This document shows, in pieces, positions 58,202 to 64,000 of a stretch of DNA of 64,000 nucleotides. Numbering within the stretch: the first letter of the stretch is position 1; each line of letters begins with the position of its first letter. The notes beneath the pieces were generated by a model. That model worked only from the letters and a program-made list of their open reading frames with translations, was not told the origin of the DNA and ran no database searches. Position numbers and translations under genes: made by a program. The stretch covers positions 1 through 64,000 of the forward strand of contig CAZLZD010000007.1 in the NCBI GenBank assembly GCA_964563925.1, given 5' to 3'. The DNA comes from JAUILA01 sp964563925. Its GTDB lineage: Bacteria > Bacteroidota > Bacteroidia > Cytophagales > Cyclobacteriaceae.

Positions 58202-59413
58202 GTGATTAAAATTTCAGCCACGGTTTTATTTTGCCTGATCCAGTGTGCATTGCTGGCGCAGTCCCCTTCTTCTTCCACGGTGATTCTCGTTTCATTTGAC
58301 GGTTTTCGCTACGATTATGCAGACCGCGAAGCATTGCCCCATTTCCAGGAAATGAAGGCAAAGGGTGCAGCGGCCAGCTCGATGATCCCATCCTATCCCA
58401 GCAAAACATTTCCTAACCATTATACACTGGTCACGGGTTTGTACCCGGGTCATCACGGACTGGTCGATAACACCTTTTATGATTCCATCACCGGCCAGGT
58501 CTTTGCCATCAAAAAACGCAACATGGTCCAGGACTCCTTTTATTACGGAGGCACCCCCCTGTGGCAGCTTGTTCAGACGTACGGGATGAAATCAGCCTCC
58601 TTTTTCTGGGTAGGATCAGAAGCTCCGGTGGCCGGCAGGTATCCTGATTATTACCGGTACTATGACGACGGTATTCCGGACAGGCAACGTATCGAAACCG
58701 TACTGGAGTGGCTGCGGCTGCCTGAGGAAATGCGTCCGCAGTTCATTTCACTGTACTTTTCCGTGGTGGATGACGTGACTCACCGCTTCGGCCCGGATGC
58801 CAGTCAGTCCGTGGACGCCCTTCATTACGCCGACTCACTGCTTGGGGAATTGATATCCGGGGTACGATCCATTGACCTGCCGGTAAATATTATAGTGGTA
58901 TCAGATCACGGTATGTACCCGATGAAAGCCGGGGAAGACAAATTCCTGGACCCTGCTAAGATAATGACGCTCCCGGAGGAGGGACTGCGTATAGTCAATA
59001 ATGAAACGCACGTACACCTGTACTGTGAGGAGCCTTTGCGATCCGAACTGTTCCGTGAATTAACGGAGAATGAATCACACTACCGTGCATACCTCAGGGA
59101 AAATACACCGGATAAATGGCACTATAATTCCAGTTACAGGATCGGGGACATTGTGATTGAGGCCGAACCCGGATATTCATTTCTCGAGTCCGTTCTGCAT
59201 AAAGCCTCATTCGGAAGCCATGGCTACGACCCCTACCAAACACCGGAAATGCACGCGATTTTCTATGCCATGGGACCTGATATCCGGCCCGGGGTACGTC
59301 TGCCCTCCTTTGAGAATGTGCATGTGTACCCGCTGATCGCGCTGCTTCTCGGCCTTCCGGCCGGAGTGACTGACGGAGACCCGGAAGTATTGCGCTCCAT
59401 TCTTCTGGATTAG
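58202..59413 (+). CDS. Ectonucleotide pyrophosphatase/phosphodiesterase (NPP family)
   Basis: A 403-residue secreted enzyme of the alkaline phosphatase superfamily. The signal peptide from GTG 58202 is IKISATVLFCLIQCALLAQ. Zinc and nucleophile residues are visible: SFDGFRYDYA (first Asp), the nucleophilic Thr in PSYPSKTFPNHYTLVTGLYPGHHG, FFWVGSEAPVAG, DDVTHRFGPDA (Asp/His pair) and VVSDHGMYPM. It cleaves phosphodiester or pyrophosphate bonds in nucleotides or lipids in the periplasm. A TTG start at 58184 is possible but would give a less compact signal peptide. It follows the dehalogenase-like gene by 54 bases, likely co-transcribed. Confidence 0.92.
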   Translation: MIKISATVLFCLIQCALLAQSPSSSTVILVSFDGFRYDYADREALPHFQEMKAKGAAASSMIPSYPSKTFPNHYTLVTGLYPGHHGLVDNTFYDSITGQVFAIKKRNMVQDSFYYGGTPLWQLVQTYGMKSASFFWVGSEAPVAGRYPDYYRYYDDGIPDRQRIETVLEWLRLPEEMRPQFISLYFSVVDDVTHRFGPDASQSVDALHYADSLLGELISGVRSIDLPVNIIVVSDHGMYPMKAGEDKFLDPAKIMTLPEEGLRIVNNETHVHLYCEEPLRSELFRELTENESHYRAYLRENTPDKWHYNSSYRIGDIVIEAEPGYSFLESVLHKASFGSHGYDPYQTPEMHAIFYAMGPDIRPGVRLPSFENVHVYPLIALLLGLPAGVTDGDPEVLRSILLD

Positions 59414-59464
59414 TCAAAACTTACTATTCTCCAATTACGTTTATGTACAGGAACCGCCTGAATC

Positions 59465-60286
59465 ATGGACGACGCTTTTAAGGAACACTTATTCTCACAA
59501 CACCAGGAATGCACGAAATGTCCTTCCCTGCTGTCTATCAAAACCTTTTTTAACGAACTGATGGGACTCATGTTCCCTTCGTTTGTTTCCAAACCTATTC
59601 GTGACCGGAACGATTTTGACCGGCACGTAAAGGACCTTGAGGAAAGTTTTGAACATATACTCTTTAATAACCTGATCAATGAGCCCGCCGAGGTCGTGAG
59701 AAAATCCTTTTTTAAGTCCCTTCCGGAAATTTACGGAAAACTGTCTCAGGATGTGCAGGCCATGCATGAAGGAGACCCTGCATCAAGAAGCCGCGAGGAG
59801 GTCATCAGGGCCTACCCGGGGTTTGTGGCCATATCGGCCTACCGCGTAGCGCATCAGCTGCATCTGTTGGGCGTGAAGAATATTCCGCGCATGATCACCG
59901 AATACGCCCACAGCGTAACGGGAATTGATATTCATCCGGGCGCACATATAGGTGATTTTTTCTGTATAGACCATGGAACCGGTGTGGTGATCGGGGAGAC
60001 CACGGTCATTGGAAATTATGTAAAAATCTACCAGGGTGTAACACTCGGTGCGCTCAGCGTACGAAAAGAAGATGCCAGTGTAAAACGTCATCCTACGATC
60101 AATGATCATGTCGTCCTGTATGCCGGCGCCACGATTCTCGGGGGAGACACCATAATTGGTCATCACTCGGTAATCGGCGGCAACGTCTGGCTGACCAGCA
60201 GTGTCCCTCCCTATTCTAAAATCTATTACCAGGCCCGTATGACGCATACCAGCGAAGGAAAGACAGACGATATAATTATTAAGTGA
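59465..60286 (+). CDS. cysE: Serine O-acetyltransferase
   Basis: A 273-residue enzyme forming O-acetylserine from serine and acetyl-CoA, the committing step of cysteine synthesis. The left-handed beta-helix is clear: GIDIHPGAHIGDFFCIDHGTG, VVIGETTVIGNYVKIYQGVTLG and HPTINDHVVLYAGATILGG with the catalytic His in the DHGTGVVIGET segment and HHSVIGGNVWLTSSVPP near the end. The N-terminal ~130 residues are longer than in E. coli and include EpsC-type helices. The cysM gene begins one base after its stop, so sulfur assimilation is an operon here. Confidence 0.95.
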   Translation: MDDAFKEHLFSQHQECTKCPSLLSIKTFFNELMGLMFPSFVSKPIRDRNDFDRHVKDLEESFEHILFNNLINEPAEVVRKSFFKSLPEIYGKLSQDVQAMHEGDPASRSREEVIRAYPGFVAISAYRVAHQLHLLGVKNIPRMITEYAHSVTGIDIHPGAHIGDFFCIDHGTGVVIGETTVIGNYVKIYQGVTLGALSVRKEDASVKRHPTINDHVVLYAGATILGGDTIIGHHSVIGGNVWLTSSVPPYSKIYYQARMTHTSEGKTDDIIIK

Positions 60287-60287
60287 C

Positions 60288-61178
60288 ATGACCTTATTCG
60301 ACCTTATTGGTAATACGCCCATTGTGGCACTTCAGTCGATTCCTGAAGCCGCCGGTATTCCTGACAGTGTACAAATCTATGCGAAGCTGGAAGGGCAAAA
60401 CCCGGGCGGGAGTGTAAAAGACCGTGCCGCCTATGGAATGATCCGGGGCGCCCTTGACAGGGGGGAAGTAAAAAAAGGAGACCGGCTGGTGGAGGCAACG
60501 AGTGGGAATACCGGGATTGCCTTAGCCATGATTGCCCAGGTCATGGGGTTAAAGATGACGCTGATTATGCCTGAAAATGCAACCGAAGAGCGGATCAAGG
60601 CAATGAAGGCGTATGGGGCCGAAGTAATCCTGACCGAGGCCGAACGCACCATTGAATATTCACGCGAGCTGGCCGAAAAGATGGCCACGGAAGATGGTTA
60701 TTTTATGCTGAACCAATTTGCCAATGCTGACAATTACAAGATGCATTACCAGACAACCGGACCGGAAATCTGGAGAGATACCCGGGAAAAGGTAACCCAT
60801 TTTGTCTCGGCGATGGGAACAACCGGGACCATCATGGGGGTATCGCGATTTCTCAAAGAAAAAAACCCTGGTATTCAGATCGTCGGCACACAACCTACCG
60901 AAGGGTCTTCCATACCGGGCATCCGGCGCTGGTCCCCGGAATTCTTACCTGAAATTTTCGATGCATCACGCGTCGACCTGACCCTGGATGTCAGCGAGGA
61001 GGAAGCCACGGTAATGGCCAGGCGCCTGGCAAAAGAAGAAGGTATTTTATCCGGGATGAGCAGTGGGGGTGCGCTTGCCGCTTCACTACGCGTGGCCGAA
61101 AAACTTCAGGAAGGCGTAATTGTATTTATCGTGTGTGACCGCGGCGACCGGTACCTGAGCTCCGATATATTTGGCTAG
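60288..61178 (+). CDS. cysM: Cysteine synthase (O-acetylserine sulfhydrylase, CysM type)
   Basis: A 296-residue PLP enzyme forming cysteine from O-acetylserine and sulfide or thiosulfate. PLP-Lys44 is in EGQNPGGSVKDRAAYG; the substrate loop SGNTGIALAM is near residue 71; the phosphate-binding GTTGTIMGVSRFL is near 177; LSGMSSGGALAASL lies near 249. The shorter chain and the GTQPTEGSSIPGIRRW segment favour the CysM over the CysK group. It is directly coupled to cysE and convergent with bioB, with 3' ends overlapping by 4 bases. Confidence 0.93.
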   Translation: MTLFDLIGNTPIVALQSIPEAAGIPDSVQIYAKLEGQNPGGSVKDRAAYGMIRGALDRGEVKKGDRLVEATSGNTGIALAMIAQVMGLKMTLIMPENATEERIKAMKAYGAEVILTEAERTIEYSRELAEKMATEDGYFMLNQFANADNYKMHYQTTGPEIWRDTREKVTHFVSAMGTTGTIMGVSRFLKEKNPGIQIVGTQPTEGSSIPGIRRWSPEFLPEIFDASRVDLTLDVSEEEATVMARRLAKEEGILSGMSSGGALAASLRVAEKLQEGVIVFIVCDRGDRYLSSDIFG

Positions 61179-62182
61179 CCCCGGGAAACTCCGGGAATCT
61201 GCTCGAATTTTACCGCAGGGGTATCCTTAAACGCGGCACGTGGCCTGAGATTAAGTACCTGGAACATGTCCTTATCCTGTACCACATCCGGATTTGGTGT
61301 GGTGAGTAATTTATCTCCGGCGAAAATGGAATTGGCACCAGCCAAAAAGCATAAAGCCTGTTCCTCCATATTCATTCTGACCCGTCCCGCTGATAACCTG
61401 ACCATCGCTTCGGGCATGAGTATCCTGGCCGTGGCAATCATTCGTATCATCTCCCAAACCGAAACCCGGGGCTGCTCAGCCAGCGGCGTTCCTTCCACAG
61501 GCACCAGCGCGTTGACCGGAACCGATTCAGGATGTTTGGGAAGTGTGGCGAGCGTATGCAGCATACCAATCCGGTCGTTTTCCTTTTCTCCCATGCCGAT
61601 GATCCCGCCCGAGCAAACCGAGATATCGGCCTTTCTTACATTCTCCAGCGTATCAAGACGGTCGTCATAGGTCCGGGTAGTAATGATCTCATCATAGTGC
61701 TCTTCACTGGTATCCAGGTTATGATTGTATGCATACAAACCGGCATCCTTAAGCTTCTTTGCCTGCTCCTCGGAAAGCATTCCCAGTGTACAGCATACTT
61801 CCATGCCCAGCGAACTAACGCCCTTCACCATGTCAAGTACCCGGTCAAAATCCCGGTTGTCACGCACCTCGCGCCATGCAGCACCCATGCAAAAACGGGT
61901 ACTCCCCGATTCCTTGGCCTCAAGCGCCTTATTCAATACTTCTTCGGTGGGCAGGAGTTTATGCACTTTCACATCGGTGTGATAGCGGGCGGCCTGCGGA
62001 CAATAGGCACAATCTTCCGGACACCCTCCGGTTTTTACCGACAGCAGGGTGCAAACCTGAACTTCAGAGGGATCGTGGTGCGTCCTGTGAACAGTCGCAG
62101 CGCGATAGATCAATTCGAGAATCGGAGAATTATAAATTTCAGAGATCTCCTCCCTGGTCCAGTCGTTTCGTAGGCTATTCAT
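61175..62182 (-). CDS. bioB: Biotin synthase
   Basis: A 335-residue radical SAM enzyme that inserts sulfur into dethiobiotin. The [4Fe-4S] motif is GGCPEDCAYCPQ (Cys54, Cys58, Cys61). The second-cluster residues and conserved loops are present: ACGAAWRE-like FCMGAAWREVRD (near 97), CTLGML, YNHNLDTSEEHYDEI, CSGGIIGMGE, and the Arg in RLSAGRVRM. Length is standard. The rest of the biotin genes are not in this window. The promoter may be TTGG-N20-TATTTTCG (one -7 mismatch). Confidence 0.96.
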   Translation of the reverse strand: MNSLRNDWTREEISEIYNSPILELIYRAATVHRTHHDPSEVQVCTLLSVKTGGCPEDCAYCPQAARYHTDVKVHKLLPTEEVLNKALEAKESGSTRFCMGAAWREVRDNRDFDRVLDMVKGVSSLGMEVCCTLGMLSEEQAKKLKDAGLYAYNHNLDTSEEHYDEIITTRTYDDRLDTLENVRKADISVCSGGIIGMGEKENDRIGMLHTLATLPKHPESVPVNALVPVEGTPLAEQPRVSVWEMIRMIATARILMPEAMVRLSAGRVRMNMEEQALCFLAGANSIFAGDKLLTTPNPDVVQDKDMFQVLNLRPRAAFKDTPAVKFEQIPGVSRG

Positions 62183-62227
62183 AGCCCCGAAAATACGCAG
62201 GAATGGCCTTACTGCCCAAGCCGCTGC

Positions 62228-63970
62228 CTAATAAATTTCAAGTTCATACAGGCTTCTGGCCTGGATCCCCTGCATCTGCTCGAGCTTTTTAATCTTTTCG
62301 AGGTAGGGATACATCGTACCCATTTCCTCCCTGAGCATGTTCTCACGAACCTGGGCCTGTTCATCGCCAAGCAGCATGGTTAGAAAATCTTCCTGGGGCG
62401 GCTGATAGGAAACACGATAATCATCCCCGACACCTGCAGCCTCTGCGGCAAGACGGATAGCTTCCTCCGAGTCGCCCAGAACATCAACCAGGCCGATCTC
62501 TTTCGCCATGATGCCGCTCCATACCCTTCCTGAAGCAATCTCACGAATTGCCTCCTCCGACATCCCTCTTCCCTGTGCGGCTTTGGCAATGAACGTATCA
62601 TAGCTGGCCTCAATTTCCTTCTGGATGATTTCCCTTTCCCTTTCCGTAACCGGTCGATCAGCAGTGTACATACTCGAGAATTCACCGGTATTGACCTCAT
62701 CCGTGGTAATTCCCAGCTTATTGTTGAGAAAACCTTTCAGGTTAAAAATCACACTGAATATGCCGATCGATCCGGTAATCGTTGTTGGCTGGGCCACGAT
62801 GGTATCACAGGCCATGGCAATGTAATACCCTCCGGAGGCCGCAGCATCACCCATGGAAGCGATAACCGGTTTCACCTCTGCGGCAAGGGAAACTTCCCTC
62901 CAGATTTGATCGGACGCGATAAAACTGCCGCCGGGAGAATTGATCCGCAGAACGATCGCCTTGACTCTTTTGTCTTCGCGGGCCTTGCGGATTTCCTCGG
63001 CGAATTTGTCTCCGCCAATGGAAGCGAAGTCGCCTTTTCCGGTAACAATATCCCCGGAGGCAATGATCATTGCAATTTTGTTCAGGCTTTTATATTCTGT
63101 CACAAAGCTGTTTTGATACGCTGAATATTTAATCAGGTTCAACTCATCAGACTCTTCGCGGCCCGATCTCTCCTTAAGCTCTGTGAGCACTGCATCCTTA
63201 TACATCAGTCTGTCGACAAGACCGTACGTAACCGCGTCCTGCGAAGAACGCACCAGGTACTGGCTGTTCATACGCTGAAGTGAATCCTTAGCTATACCCC
63301 TGGATTCTGCAATATTCTCCAGCAGGTGATTATTCACCGAACCAAGCAGCGCCATGAGCTGTCTTTCATTCTCCTCACTCATGTCCTCCCTGATCAGGGG
63401 CTCTATCGCACTCTTAAAATCACCTACACGAAAAATCTGCGGTTCGATCTCAAGTTTGTCAAATGTCCCTTTGAAAAACATCAGGTTTGCCGCAAGCCCG
63501 TTAAACTCCACGTCTCCTTCCGGGTGCATGTAAACGGCATCGGCCACTGAAGCCAGGTAATAGGCCCCCTCACTATAATATTTTGCGTAGGTTACAATGA
63601 ATTTCCCCGATGCCCTGAAGTCGGAAAGCACCTTCCTCATTTCCTCAACACTCGAAATCCCGGCCTGCAAATCGTCAAGCTCCAGGAAAATCCCCTTAAT
63701 GTCATCATTGGTGGCCGCATGGTTCACAGATTCCCTGAATTCCACCAACCCAATGGAGGAAGAAGGCCCCGGGTTTATGGGCAATCCTTCCAGCGGATTC
63801 TCCACCTCCCGTTCGGTCACCGGCAAATTGGTGCGGATATGCATTACCGAACCTTCCTTGACTTCAACCAGTGTTTCTGCCGACAGCAGGGACACGATGA
63901 TCAACAGTCCAAAACCGGTGAAAATAAAAAGGGCCAGAAGGGCGGCAAGTAAATTTCGCAAGAAGTTCAT
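62228..63970 (-). CDS. sppA: Signal peptide peptidase SppA, 67-kDa type
   Basis: A 580-residue inner-membrane serine protease that degrades released signal peptides. A single N-terminal membrane helix (LLAALLALFIFTGFGLLIIV, about residues 7-26) anchors it. The tandem S49 domains hold the Ser-Lys dyad: Lys186 in RVGDFKSAIEPLIREDMS from the N-terminal repeat, and the nucleophilic Ser in MGDAAASGGYYIAMACD (about residue 385) from the C-terminal repeat, next to RINSPGGS. It is the long two-repeat form as in E. coli. It lies at the right edge, and its start at 63970 is inside the window. Confidence 0.95.
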   Translation of the reverse strand: MNFLRNLLAALLALFIFTGFGLLIIVSLLSAETLVEVKEGSVMHIRTNLPVTEREVENPLEGLPINPGPSSSIGLVEFRESVNHAATNDDIKGIFLELDDLQAGISSVEEMRKVLSDFRASGKFIVTYAKYYSEGAYYLASVADAVYMHPEGDVEFNGLAANLMFFKGTFDKLEIEPQIFRVGDFKSAIEPLIREDMSEENERQLMALLGSVNNHLLENIAESRGIAKDSLQRMNSQYLVRSSQDAVTYGLVDRLMYKDAVLTELKERSGREESDELNLIKYSAYQNSFVTEYKSLNKIAMIIASGDIVTGKGDFASIGGDKFAEEIRKAREDKRVKAIVLRINSPGGSFIASDQIWREVSLAAEVKPVIASMGDAAASGGYYIAMACDTIVAQPTTITGSIGIFSVIFNLKGFLNNKLGITTDEVNTGEFSSMYTADRPVTEREREIIQKEIEASYDTFIAKAAQGRGMSEEAIREIASGRVWSGIMAKEIGLVDVLGDSEEAIRLAAEAAGVGDDYRVSYQPPQEDFLTMLLGDEQAQVRENMLREEMGTMYPYLEKIKKLEQMQGIQARSLYELEIY

Positions 63971-64000
63971 TCCAATAACTTTAAATATGTTCAGTAAATT

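Noticed and set aside
1..64000. tRNA, rRNA, CRISPR arrays, insertion sequences or prophage genes
   Set aside because: I looked for tRNA T-arms, direct-repeat arrays, transposase and integrase motifs and terminal repeats and found none.

Overview
The window reads as a chromosomal stretch of a Bacteroidota bacterium, most likely of the Cytophagales/Cyclobacteriaceae type (lineage is inference). Support: a type IX secretion sorting tail (2-784), a BshA bacillithiol glycosyltransferase, a GH3-type acyl-acid-amido synthetase-like protein, a GH3 glycosidase/beta-lactamase fusion, dnaA next to methylmalonyl-CoA mutase, and repeated -33/-7 promoters of the Bacteroidota form TTTG-N19-21-TAnnTTTG with almost no Shine-Dalgarno sequences. 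Coding density is high. No tRNA, rRNA, CRISPR array, insertion sequence or prophage was seen.

Layout. 1-8.4 kb: end of a secreted protein, a dienoyl-CoA reductase-like SDR, two tandem paralogous secreted proteins, an epimerase, a GT39-type membrane glycosyltransferase, a CPBP-like membrane protein, a cupin, and an alpha/beta hydrolase with a TetR repressor and two matching operators. 8.4-12.4 kb: rseP, dxr and a GH3 protein on the minus strand. 12.5-19.8 kb: HtrA protease, dnaA, mutA-mutB and a voltage-gated K+ channel. 19.9-30.7 kb (minus): a 1333-residue Upf1-like helicase with an apparently eroded tail, a helix-hairpin-helix protein, an aminotransferase, clpB and a PagL-like lipid A deacylase. 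30.8-36.2 kb: thioesterase and rlmN facing two rhomboid proteases and mutL. 36.4-42.1 kb: GH3/beta-lactamase fusion, bshA, a fatty acid hydroxylase and an acyltransferase. 42.1-48.0 kb: a tiny lipoprotein/microprotein pair, a VWA - AAA ATPase - AlbA_2 cluster, a PIN-PhoH ATPase and a DUF3298 lipoprotein. 48.1-54.8 kb: sucD, a putative sigma-54-driven small RNA, sodA, tadA, aspS, a CoA-transferase and a YceI-like protein. 54.9-64 kb: a porin and a second YceI protein, a dehalogenase-like lipoprotein, an NPP-type phosphodiesterase, cysE-cysM, bioB and sppA.

Most genes are housekeeping: envelope proteolysis (rseP, htrA, rhomboids, sppA), isoprenoid synthesis (dxr), propionyl-CoA metabolism (mutAB with sucD), cysteine and bacillithiol chemistry (cysE-cysM, bshA), protein quality control (clpB) and replication/repair (dnaA, mutL).

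The least expected signals are non-coding or very small. First, a sigma-54-type promoter at 49194-49208 followed by a structured ~170-nt transcript with a 20-residue ORF and a terminator, with no downstream gene on its strand. Second, a 42-residue lipoprotein overlapping a 33-residue basic microprotein at 42101-42327. Third, a 20-bp perfect palindromic TetR operator inside the TetR gene's own promoter, with a 17/20 copy before the hydrolase. Fourth, promoters at tetR and rlmN placed so that both mRNAs should be leaderless.
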